Assembly (NCBI GenBank): GCA_033344875.1
Contig: JAWPMO010000001.1
Coordinates: 2,753,595-2,817,594, forward strand
Direction of reading: 5' to 3'
Length of the DNA: 64,000 bases
From: Ilumatobacteraceae bacterium
GTDB lineage: Bacteria > Actinomycetota > Acidimicrobiia > Acidimicrobiales > Ilumatobacteraceae
In this document: positions 1 to 7,295 of the stretch, piece after piece
How the letters are laid out: the number at the start of each line of letters is the position of its first letter
Position numbering within the stretch: position 1 is the first letter of the stretch
Notes under the pieces: generated by a model
Database searches by the model: none
What the model was told of the DNA's origin: nothing
The model's input: the letters and a program-made list of their open reading frames with translations, nothing else
Position numbers and translations under genes: made by a program

Positions 1-1
1 C

Positions 2-511
2 TACGACGGGCGCGACGGGCTCAACCGGTGGAAGCAATGGTTCGCCGAGAACACCAACCCCGAGCGCAAGCAGGGCGCGCTCTCCGACGTCATGCACGGT
101 GCCGATGTGTTCATCGGGGTCAGCGCCCCCGACATCCTCACCGTCGACGACGTGCGGAACATGGCCGACGATCCGATCGTGTTCGCGATGGCCAACCCCG
201 ATCCCGAGATCCGCCCCGAACTGGTCGACGGCATCGTCAGGGTGATGGGCACCGGTCGGAGCGACTACCCGAACCAGATCAACAACGTGCTGGCGTTCCC
301 CGGCATCTTCCGTGGCGCGCTCGACGCCCGCGCGAAGGAGATCACCGAGAACATGAAGCTCGCGGCGGCCACCGCGATCGCGGAGTCGGTCACCGACGCC
401 GAGTTGTCCGAGACGTTCATCATGCCGCCCGTGTTCGACAAGACGGTCTCGCAACGGGTCGCCGCCGCCGTCGCCGCAGCCGCCGTCGCCGACGGCGTCT
501 GCCGCCCCTGA
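2..511 (+). CDS. Malic enzyme, C-terminal part (cut by window edge)
   Basis: The last 169 residues of an NAD(P)-dependent malic enzyme, which decarboxylates malate to pyruvate in the cytosol. The frame is open from the first bases. It carries the Rossmann-domain hallmarks of the family: a 'GADVFIGVSAP' strand-loop near residue 31, then 'FAMANPDPE' and a 'YPNQINN' segment, followed by the usual helical tail. The N-terminal catalytic tyrosine/lysine region lies outside the window. The tail ends in an Ala/Val-rich run rather than a second phosphotransacetylase domain, so this is the short, single-domain bacterial type. NAD versus NADP preference cannot be read from this part. Confidence 0.9.
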   Translation, partial: YDGRDGLNRWKQWFAENTNPERKQGALSDVMHGADVFIGVSAPDILTVDDVRNMADDPIVFAMANPDPEIRPELVDGIVRVMGTGRSDYPNQINNVLAFPGIFRGALDARAKEITENMKLAAATAIAESVTDAELSETFIMPPVFDKTVSQRVAAAVAAAAVADGVCRP

Positions 512-549
512 TCCCCGCCGCGACCTCCGCCGGCGCGAGAATCGCCGAC

Positions 550-990
550 ATGGCGATCCAACGGATGGACAACGTGCTGATCGTGGTCGAGGATCTCGAC
601 ACGGTCATCGATTTCTTCGTCGAGCTCGGGATGGAGCTGGAGGGCCGCGGTCCGGTCGAAGGGCGGTGGGTCGAACGCGTCATCGGCGTCGACGACGTCC
701 GACAGGAGGTCGCGATGCTGCGAACCCCCGACGGCCGCGGCCGCATCGAGTTGGCGATGTTCCACACTCCGGCCGCGACCCGCAGCGAGCCGATCGACGC
801 GCCGGCCAACACGCTGGGCATCCGCCGCGTGATGTTCGCCGTCGACGACATCGACGACGTCGTGGCGCGACTGCGCGACCACGGCGCGAGTCTCGTCGGC
901 GGACTGGAGCGGTACGAGGACCTCTACCGGCTCTGCTACGTCCGCGGTCCCGAAGGCATCGTCGTCGGTCTCGCCCAACAACTCACCTGA
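550..990 (+). CDS. VOC (glyoxalase/bleomycin resistance/dioxygenase) family protein
   Basis: A 146-residue single-module vicinal-oxygen-chelate protein. The N-terminal half begins with a beta-strand typical of the fold ('MDNVLIVVEDLD') followed by 'VIDFFVELGMELEGRG'. The second half repeats the pattern with 'IRRVMFAVDDIDDVVARLRDHG', and the end reads 'RGPEGIVVGLAQQL', where the conserved Glu is expected to be a metal ligand. The ATG at 550 is chosen because the fold begins right after it; the frame upstream overlaps the malic enzyme gene. Relatives are often annotated as lactoylglutathione-lyase-like enzymes, but the substrate cannot be predicted here. Confidence 0.85.
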   Translation: MAIQRMDNVLIVVEDLDTVIDFFVELGMELEGRGPVEGRWVERVIGVDDVRQEVAMLRTPDGRGRIELAMFHTPAATRSEPIDAPANTLGIRRVMFAVDDIDDVVARLRDHGASLVGGLERYEDLYRLCYVRGPEGIVVGLAQQLT

Positions 991-994
991 CCGG

Positions 995-1016
995 GCCGAC
1001 GGCATCGGCCGTCGGC
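995..1016. terminator. Hairpin between convergent genes
   Basis: A perfect 9-bp G+C-rich stem (995-1003 with 1008-1016) closed by a 4-nt ATCG loop, lying between the stop of the VOC gene and the stop of the convergent SCO6745-family gene. There is no clear U-tract, which is common in high-G+C actinobacteria. It could serve both directions. Confidence 0.6.
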
Positions 1017-1038
1017 AGTGCCGGACCTGGATCTCAGG

Positions 1039-1878
1039 TCAGACGGGGAGGCCGCCGCCGGCGACGATCGCCTGGCTGAACGGTCGGCACAGTTCGCGCA
1101 GACGTGCGCACCCGTCGTCGCCGATCGTCTCGTACGGCACCAGTGCGAGTTCGTCGGTGCGGTCTTCGACCCACTGACGTCGCTCGGCCCCCAGTTCGCT
1201 GAGGGTGCCGTCGGGATCGAGCAGCCCGCGGTCGATCAGGCGGTCGCTCGCTGCCGTCCACGCGTCGTCGTCCCAGCTCCTGGTGCGCTGCAGCACGCCG
1301 GCGGCGATCGCTCCGGTGCCACCGTGCATCAGCAGTGCCTCGATGCCCGACACACCATCGGCGACGAGCGCGGCGATGTGGCCGTCGCCGCGGAACTCGC
1401 GCAGCAGCGTCTGTGCGTGCCAGAGCACCAGGTGTGGAGCGGTCGGCCACGGCAACGCTGCGTGCCCGGCGAAGAGCGGGCGTCCGTGCAGGTGGTCGGT
1501 CGCCGAGAGCGCGGCCGTGCGCGCGAGTTCGGCGGCCTCGGCGATCTCCTCCCCGTCGACCACGTCGTCGCCGAGCAGGCGCCGCAAGGACGCATCGGCC
1601 ACCATGAACCGGGCGTCGATCATCTCCTCGGCGCGGACCGTCTGCCACACGCCGTTCATTGCCTCGCGGACCGTGACCGGGTTGAAGTTGAAGAACGTCG
1701 CGATGACGACGTCGGCCGATGCCTCGCCGAGCGCGGCCGACCTCGACGCGAAGTAGCCGGACCGCACGTCGAGCAGCCCGACATTGCGGTAGTGCTCGGG
1801 GCCCTCGGGAACGAAGTAGATCATTCCGTGGATGGGTTCGAGCGTGCGCCACGTCTTCCGGGCGATGACGGGATCCAT
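1039..1878 (-). CDS. SCO6745 family protein
   Basis: A 279-residue protein of the actinobacterial SCO6745 family, whose function is unknown. Recognisable features are the N-terminal 'ARKTWRTLEPIHGMIYF' and the following 'YRNVGLLDVRSGYFASRSAALG', where family members carry 'P.H...YF.PE' and 'G..... YFA.R.APLG'. Later come 'ATFFNFNPVTVREAM' and a Leu/His-rich helical half. The start at 1878 (ATG) fits the family N terminus; the longer frame runs back into the upstream gene. It lies 56 bp downstream of the MpaB/DUF2236 gene on the same strand, so the two are probably co-transcribed with the CarH-like regulator. Confidence 0.8.
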   Translation of the reverse strand: MDPVIARKTWRTLEPIHGMIYFVPEGPEHYRNVGLLDVRSGYFASRSAALGEASADVVIATFFNFNPVTVREAMNGVWQTVRAEEMIDARFMVADASLRRLLGDDVVDGEEIAEAAELARTAALSATDHLHGRPLFAGHAALPWPTAPHLVLWHAQTLLREFRGDGHIAALVADGVSGIEALLMHGGTGAIAAGVLQRTRSWDDDAWTAASDRLIDRGLLDPDGTLSELGAERRQWVEDRTDELALVPYETIGDDGCARLRELCRPFSQAIVAGGGLPV

Positions 1879-1934
1879 CGCGAGACCGTACCGGTCGTCG
1901 GTCGTGAGCGGCGGGTCGGTCGACGGCGCCGGCG

Positions 1935-2912
1935 TCAGCCGGCGACAGCGGTCCGGCGTGACGCCAGGAGTTCCTTGGCCTCGGCGGAGAGCGGTTGACG
2001 GAACAGACCGTCGGGCACCGGGGCATCGGCGCGGATCAGCGACACGTGCCATGACGGCGAGGAGCCGAGCGCCCATCGAAGCGAGTTGGTCGCGGCGCGG
2101 CCGATCTCCCGGGAGCGCCACCGCGGACGGAGGCCGGTGATGTCGAGGATCCGTTCAGGAAGTGTCGCCACCGCCGCGTTGAACAGCGGCGCGTAGCCGA
2201 TCTTGACCGGGATCGACAGCGGCGGATCCCGGAGGAACTCCATCGCGCTGCGGAGGTCGTCGGTGGCGGCGAGCGCCGGGTGATCGCAAACCCACGCGGT
2301 GAGCCCGGCGGCGGTGGTCGGCATGGGGTCGGCGCCGAGCAACGCACCGATCCGGGTCTGTTCGGCGACGAACCGGTCGGCCTCGTCGGGCGTGAGCGGT
2401 GTGGGCCCGTACGCCTGGTACGCCGCGAGGAACGACTCGGTGAGCACGTTGTGCACCCAGGCCGCCATCTCGGGATGACCGGCGCTGTACGGCCGATCGC
2501 GTTCGCTGCGGCCGTGGACCGGTCGGTGGGCGTGGCGGACCATCTCGACCGCACGCTCCACCTCGGGCATCGCGCCGTACGTCGTCTCGGTGACGTAGAA
2601 CGATGTGCGCGTGAGGCGGCCGAGCGGGTCGTCCCGGTATCGGGAGTGCTGCTCGACCCCGGCCACCACCTCGGGGTGTGCGGTCTGCACGACGAGGGCG
2701 CGGATCCCTCCCACGAAGGCAGCCGCGTCGCCGATCACCTTCCACGACACCGAGTCGGGCCCGAGCAGACCGGGATCGGGCGCGTGGTCGAGCGTGTGCT
2801 CGAGGGGCCGAGGACCGTGCGAGAACAGCGCGGTGGTCGCCTCGACGACGCGGTTCTTGACGCCACCGACCATCGACCTCACGCCGGACGACGCCTCACC
2901 GAGGAGCTCCAT
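1935..2912 (-). CDS. MpaB/DUF2236 family oxygenase-like protein
   Basis: A 325-residue member of the DUF2236 (MpaB/latex-clearing-protein-related) family, in which histidines bind a b-type heme or metal. Visible landmarks are 'LVVQTAHPEVVAGVEQHS' near residue 70, 'RTSFYVTETTYG', 'VRHAHRPVHG', and 'WVHNVLTESFLAAYQ', which carry the conserved histidines of the family. The ATG at 2912 sits one base after the stop of the upstream CarH-like gene, implying translational coupling. The enzymatic substrate is unknown; family members include the rubber oxygenase Lcp and mycophenolic acid enzyme MpaB. Its coupling to a B12-light-sensor regulator is the most informative context. Confidence 0.8.
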   Translation of the reverse strand: MELLGEASSGVRSMVGGVKNRVVEATTALFSHGPRPLEHTLDHAPDPGLLGPDSVSWKVIGDAAAFVGGIRALVVQTAHPEVVAGVEQHSRYRDDPLGRLTRTSFYVTETTYGAMPEVERAVEMVRHAHRPVHGRSERDRPYSAGHPEMAAWVHNVLTESFLAAYQAYGPTPLTPDEADRFVAEQTRIGALLGADPMPTTAAGLTAWVCDHPALAATDDLRSAMEFLRDPPLSIPVKIGYAPLFNAAVATLPERILDITGLRPRWRSREIGRAATNSLRWALGSSPSWHVSLIRADAPVPDGLFRQPLSAEAKELLASRRTAVAG

Positions 2913-2913
2913 G

Positions 2914-3717
2914 TCAGCCCCGCCGCGCCACGGCCACGTCGCGAGCCAGTTCGACCAGGTCGTCGAGCCGGCGTCCCGGTGCACCGACCAGGGTCTCCGT
3001 ACCCGAGGTGCGGATCATCTCACCGGCGCTCGTCGCGGCGTCGGTCAGGGTCGCGTTGGTGACGGTCACCACAGCGAGGTCGGCGGCGCTCTCGCTGCAC
3101 GCGGCGACGAACTCGGTGACCGGGACGTCGGCGCCGAGGTGGTGGACATGCCATTGATCGGACCGCAGGACGGCGGCCGCCATCGTCGTGGGCAACCCGT
3201 GGTGATCGCCGGTGACGGCGCCCACGACGGCGACACCTCGGCGGCGTCCGCGTGGGTTGGGCACGATGTCGCCGAGCATCCGTTCGACGATCGCCGAGCT
3301 GCGGTGCTCCACCCAGATCGACAGCTCGCCGCGATGCCAGGCCTCGCCGATCGCCTGCAGTGGCGGAACGATCACGTGCTGGATGAGGTCGATCACCGGC
3401 GTGCCGTCGTCGGCCAGTCGACGGACCAGCATCCGCGCCATCGCCTCGTCGCCGTCGACCAGCAGCTGCTCGAGCCGGGCGGCGCTGCGGTCGAGCCGGG
3501 CACTGCTCGGGGTCGTGACCGGCTGGGGCGTCGAACGATCGCGGTCGAGATCGGCGAGGTCGGACCGTTCGACGACGTACTTGCCGTTCACACGGCGTGC
3601 CGGCAGGCGCCCGGACCGCACCCACCGGTAGGCGGTCTGATAGTGGACGCCGAGCTCGTCGGCCGCCGATCGAAGGTCGAGCGACACCGCCGTCGGAGCC
3701 GCATCATCGAGTGCCAT
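2914..3717 (-). CDS. CarH/LitR-like B12-binding transcriptional regulator
   Basis: A 267-residue regulator with an excisionase-type helix-turn-helix (about residues 14-50, 'VHYQTAYRWVRSGRLPARRV'), a helical cap (80-150) and a Rossmann-type cobalamin domain (160-265). The light-sensor signature W-x9-E-H is intact: W127 to E137-H138. The cobalamin domain has 'GDHHG' (170-174), the expected lower-ligand histidine loop, and 'HHLGADVP' (192-199). In CarH/LitR, adenosylcobalamin drives tetramer formation and DNA binding in the dark, and light breaks it. The usual N terminus is MerR-like, whereas this one is excisionase-like. It is divergent from a glycosyltransferase pair and coupled to MpaB and SCO6745 family genes. 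Confidence 0.85.
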   Translation of the reverse strand: MALDDAAPTAVSLDLRSAADELGVHYQTAYRWVRSGRLPARRVNGKYVVERSDLADLDRDRSTPQPVTTPSSARLDRSAARLEQLLVDGDEAMARMLVRRLADDGTPVIDLIQHVIVPPLQAIGEAWHRGELSIWVEHRSSAIVERMLGDIVPNPRGRRRGVAVVGAVTGDHHGLPTTMAAAVLRSDQWHVHHLGADVPVTEFVAACSESAADLAVVTVTNATLTDAATSAGEMIRTSGTETLVGAPGRRLDDLVELARDVAVARRG

Positions 3718-3755
3718 GGCGGTGAGTGTAGAGCGATCAGAGCGAAATCATGCTG

Positions 3756-3774
3756 AGTCGAGCTAAATTCGACT
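3756..3774. promoter_or_regulatory. Inverted repeat, candidate operator of the CarH-like regulator
   Basis: A 6-bp perfect inverted repeat (AGTCGA at 3756-3761, TCGACT at 3769-3774) with a 7-nt A/T-rich spacer. It lies 39 bp before the regulator's start codon, in a short A/T-rich patch that is unusual for this G+C-rich window. The position between divergent genes suits autoregulation plus control of the glycosyltransferase gene. No experimental consensus for this HTH subtype is known to me. Confidence 0.45.
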
Positions 3775-3885
3775 GAACGATGTTAAAGTACCGCCACCCC
3801 CCACCGCGGTGTGGCGCTTCGGCACCTCCTTCCTCCTCCTGCTGTACCGCCGGAGTGCCACACCGCACGATCGAAAGCCTCCCGC

Positions 3886-6006
3886 ATGATCTCCGTCCCG
3901 ACCGAGCGAGGCAGCCGTCTCTCGCTCCCCGTCTCCCCGATCCGAGCACGCGATCTCGCCCCGATCGAACACGCCGTGGCCGACGGCGATCGGCTCGCCG
4001 TGCTCCACCGCTCGGCCGAGATCACCGAGGCGGCGCGCCACACCCTGGGCGACCGCGAACTCTTCGCACGGCTCGACGCACTCATCGACGGCGGCGGTGC
4101 CGGCGCGTTCGCCGCCATCGAGATCCTCGGAGCGCTGATCGGCGACACGGCCGCTGCTCGACTCGCCGAACTGCTCACCACCGAACGGCGCGTGCTGCGC
4201 CGTCACGCGAGCTGGCAGCTCGGCGAGCGGGAACCGGTCGCTGCGGCCGTCCCGGCGCTGCTCCACGAACTCCGTCGCGGTGGCATCGACACGTTCCACG
4301 CCCACCGGACGCTGCGCCACTGGTCCCGAACCGACGCGGCGTCGATCCTCCGGGCCCTCACGACCACGCTCGCGGTCACCGACGAGCCGGCGGAACGTTC
4401 GCGCCTGGTCGACCTCCTGGGAGCGATCGACGACCGCGGCACCGACGAGTTCCTCGTCGATCTCGCCGTCGACCCCTACGAACCCGACGCCGCACGGATC
4501 GCCGCGGTCGGAGCGCTCGGCGAACGACCGAGCGCTCTGGTCGACGACGCCCTCACCGCGCTCGTCCATGCAGACGATGCGATCGCCGCGCATGCGGCGT
4601 TCTCGCTCGAACGTGGCGGCCACACCCGAGCGAGCGGTGCCGGTCTCCACGTCGCCCAACTCGTCCTCGCCGAGGGACTCGACGGGCAGCTGAGCCGCGG
4701 CGGTCAGGGCGAAACCGGTGGCGTGGCCAGCCTGCTCGTCTCACTCGGCGACGCACTCGGGAGCCACCCGGCGATCGGGCACGTGACGACGATCGGTCGG
4801 GGCACGGTCACCGACGCCCTGATCGGCCCACTCGTCGACGACGACGGCCCTTGGTCGTACGGCACGATCCCGCTCGGTGACGTCACCCGCCCGGTGTCGA
4901 ACGCCGGCGACGCCTGGGAGCACATCCCCGCCGTCGAACGCGGCGTGCGGCGGGCGCTGCACACCGCCGGGCGTGTCGACGTGCTGCACCTCCGCATGGC
5001 CGACGTCGGCACCCTCGTCGGCGCCGAGGTGGCCGCCGCGGCCGGCATCCCGACGTGTTTCAGCCTCGCGCCCGACCCGCACAACGTCATCCAGTCACTG
5101 CAACGACGCGGCGAACTCGACGGCGACCGGTTCGAGCAACTGGATCTCGACCAGAACACGTGGTTCCGCGCCCGCCTCGTCGAGCGCTTGGGACGGCACG
5201 CCGACCGGGTCGCCCTGTTCCCGCGGGCCACCTCGTTCCCGTTCCTCGACTCGATCGTCGCCGACGACGCCCGCGCCGGCGGCCGTACGGCCGTGGTCGC
5301 CGAGGGCATCGACCTCGCCTCGCTCCGACGCGCCGAGTGCGAGGCCGACACCGGAACCCCTGACGTGATCCGCGAGCTGCACGACCGCCTGGCCGAGGAC
5401 CGCCGCGGTCGCCCCGTGCTGATCAGCGTCGGGCGGCTGCACCCGGTGAAGGGCATGGAGCGCGTCGTCGAGGCGTGGGCGAGCAACCCACGGCTCCGTG
5501 AGCGGTGCAACCTCGTCATCGTCGGCGGCGACCTCGGTCACCCGTCGACGGCCGAGCGCGCCGTACTCGACCAGATCGAGACCACCCTCGATCGACACCC
5601 GACGGCGCGCGACGGCCTCGTCCTGCTCGGCGGACGACCGCACGCCGACATCGCCCGGCTGCTCGTCAGCGTTCGGCGCGGACGAGCCGGCGCCTGGGCA
5701 CCCGGTGGCGTCTACGTCGACGGTGCGATGAAGGAGGAGTTCGGTCTCGCCGTGCTCGAGGCGATGGCGGCCGGCCTGGTCGTCGTGGCGCCGAGCACCG
5801 GCGGACCCTCGACCTATGTCGAGCCCGGCGACACCGGCGTGCTGGTCGAACCCGGCGACCCGCTCGACCGTGCGATCGTGTCCGCGTTCGGGCTCGTCGA
5901 CCTGCCGGGTCGCTCAGATCGGGCGCGCCGCATGGTGGAGACCCGGTACTCGATCGGGACGATGGCGTCCCAGCTCGTCGACCTGTACAGCGCCGACACG
6001 GCCTGA
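3886..6006 (+). CDS. HEAT-repeat / GT4 glycosyltransferase fusion
   Basis: A 706-residue protein. Residues 1 to about 270 are Ala/Leu-rich paired helices of HEAT-repeat type (for example 'LAELLTTERRVLRRHASWQLGERE' spans one pair). The rest is a GT-B glycosyltransferase: a donor-domain strand 'VLISVGRLHPVKG' and the E-x7-E motif inside 'EEFGLAVLEAMAAG' place it in family GT4. ATG 3886 is preferred over an upstream in-frame ATG at 3811 because the extra 25 residues are low-complexity. It would transfer a sugar from a nucleotide donor to an unknown acceptor; the HEAT part may bind a partner. It ends 4 bp before a second glycosyltransferase gene. Confidence 0.8.
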   Translation: MISVPTERGSRLSLPVSPIRARDLAPIEHAVADGDRLAVLHRSAEITEAARHTLGDRELFARLDALIDGGGAGAFAAIEILGALIGDTAAARLAELLTTERRVLRRHASWQLGEREPVAAAVPALLHELRRGGIDTFHAHRTLRHWSRTDAASILRALTTTLAVTDEPAERSRLVDLLGAIDDRGTDEFLVDLAVDPYEPDAARIAAVGALGERPSALVDDALTALVHADDAIAAHAAFSLERGGHTRASGAGLHVAQLVLAEGLDGQLSRGGQGETGGVASLLVSLGDALGSHPAIGHVTTIGRGTVTDALIGPLVDDDGPWSYGTIPLGDVTRPVSNAGDAWEHIPAVERGVRRALHTAGRVDVLHLRMADVGTLVGAEVAAAAGIPTCFSLAPDPHNVIQSLQRRGELDGDRFEQLDLDQNTWFRARLVERLGRHADRVALFPRATSFPFLDSIVADDARAGGRTAVVAEGIDLASLRRAECEADTGTPDVIRELHDRLAEDRRGRPVLISVGRLHPVKGMERVVEAWASNPRLRERCNLVIVGGDLGHPSTAERAVLDQIETTLDRHPTARDGLVLLGGRPHADIARLLVSVRRGRAGAWAPGGVYVDGAMKEEFGLAVLEAMAAGLVVVAPSTGGPSTYVEPGDTGVLVEPGDPLDRAIVSAFGLVDLPGRSDRARRMVETRYSIGTMASQLVDLYSADTA

Positions 6007-6010
6007 CGCC

Positions 6011-7273
6011 ATGAGCCTGCTGATCCTCAGCCCGGACTTCGCATCGCACTACCGGCCGCTCGCCGTGCTCGGCCGAGCCGCCGCCGATGACGGCTCGCGG
6101 GTCGTCGTGGCCACCGGCCCACAGCTTCGGGACTCCGTCGAAGCCGACGGGTTCGAATGGCGACTGCTCCGCCTGGGCGCATCGGGCAACACCGGCATCG
6201 TGGAGCGATCACCGGCGATCGACCGATTCCTCGACGCGACCCGTCGGGGCCCGTTGCCGACGCTCCGTCTCCAAGCGGCCGACCGGCTCGACGACCTGCT
6301 CTGGGAACCCGAGCGGGTGATCCGCGACGTCGCCGACCTCGTCGACGAGATCGATCCCGAGCGGATCGCCGTCGACCACATCTCGTTCGGGGCCACCCTC
6401 GCCGCGTCGGCGACCGGACGCCGGTACGTGACCGTGGTGCCGGGACATCCGACGCAGCTCCCGGTCGCCGAGGAGCGCTACGGCGTACCGCCGCACTGGC
6501 CGCTGGCGATGCCGGCCGACAGCCGAGCGCTGCGTGATCTCGAGCATCTGGCCGACACCGTGACCGACCGCTTCACCGATCGGTGGAACCGGGCGCTGGC
6601 GTCGGTCGCCCCCGGGCTCCCGGCGGTCGACGATGCGTTCCGCGTGCACGGCGACACCGTCGTGTACAACAGCGTCGCATCGCTCCAGCATCCCGAACGT
6701 GCACCGTGGCTGCCGCGACAGCACCACTTCGTCGGGCCGCTCATCCGTGACGAACTCCTGCCCCCGGAGCTGACCCGGTGGACCGTCGGCGCCGAGGGGC
6801 GGCGGGTCGTCGTGGCCCTCGGCACGTTCCTCTCGCATCGTGGCGACGTCCTCGCCGAGATCGCCGCCGGCCTCCGCGAGATCGGTGCCCGCGCCGCGAT
6901 CGCGACCGGCCCGACGCCGATCGAGGCACTCGGCGACGTGCCCGACGACTGGGTGGTCGCCGCGACCCTGCCGCAGGTCGCACTCCTCGCCCACGCCGAC
7001 CTGGCGATCCACCACGGCGGCAACAACTCCGTCCAGGAGTCACTGGCGGCGGGCGCCCGACAGATGATCGTGCCGTTCTCGACCGATCAGTTCTCGAACG
7101 CCGCCGACCTGGAACGTGCGGGCGCCGCCGCGGTGTCGGCGCCGAACACGACCCGTGGCGCCGACTTCGCAGCCGCCGCGGCCGACCTGCTGTCGACCGA
7201 CCGTCCCGAACCGACGCCGCGGCCGACGACCGCCCGGCTGGTCGAGGCGCTCGGCGCCGGCGTCGCCGCCTGA
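6011..7273 (+). CDS. GT1/MGT-family glycosyltransferase
   Basis: A 420-residue GT-B enzyme of the UDP-glycosyltransferase/macrolide-glycosyltransferase group. The acceptor half starts with 'LLILSPDFASHYRPLAVLGRAA', the typical 'GH..P' first strand region. The donor half has 'VVVALGTFLSHRGD' and the diagnostic 'HHGGNNSVQESLAAG' followed by 'PFSTDQFSNA', which match the sugar-nucleotide signature (HxGxxS.xE.L..G.P.v..P...DQ..NA). The spacing of 4 bp from the GT4 gene implies one operon. Related enzymes glycosylate lipids, polyketides or carotenoids (CrtX). A carotenoid or sterol acceptor would fit a light-responsive neighbour, but that is inference. Confidence 0.85.
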   Translation: MSLLILSPDFASHYRPLAVLGRAAADDGSRVVVATGPQLRDSVEADGFEWRLLRLGASGNTGIVERSPAIDRFLDATRRGPLPTLRLQAADRLDDLLWEPERVIRDVADLVDEIDPERIAVDHISFGATLAASATGRRYVTVVPGHPTQLPVAEERYGVPPHWPLAMPADSRALRDLEHLADTVTDRFTDRWNRALASVAPGLPAVDDAFRVHGDTVVYNSVASLQHPERAPWLPRQHHFVGPLIRDELLPPELTRWTVGAEGRRVVVALGTFLSHRGDVLAEIAAGLREIGARAAIATGPTPIEALGDVPDDWVVAATLPQVALLAHADLAIHHGGNNSVQESLAAGARQMIVPFSTDQFSNAADLERAGAAAVSAPNTTRGADFAAAAADLLSTDRPEPTPRPTTARLVEALGAGVAA

Positions 7274-7295
7274 GCCATCGGTCCGGCCGCTCAGG
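7269..7295. terminator. Small inverted repeat across convergent stops
   Basis: A 7-bp inverted repeat (7269-7275 and 7289-7295) spans the stop codons of the convergent glycosyltransferase and ABC-transporter genes, which are only 17 bp apart. Part of the symmetry comes from the facing stop codons themselves, so the call is weak. Confidence 0.35.
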
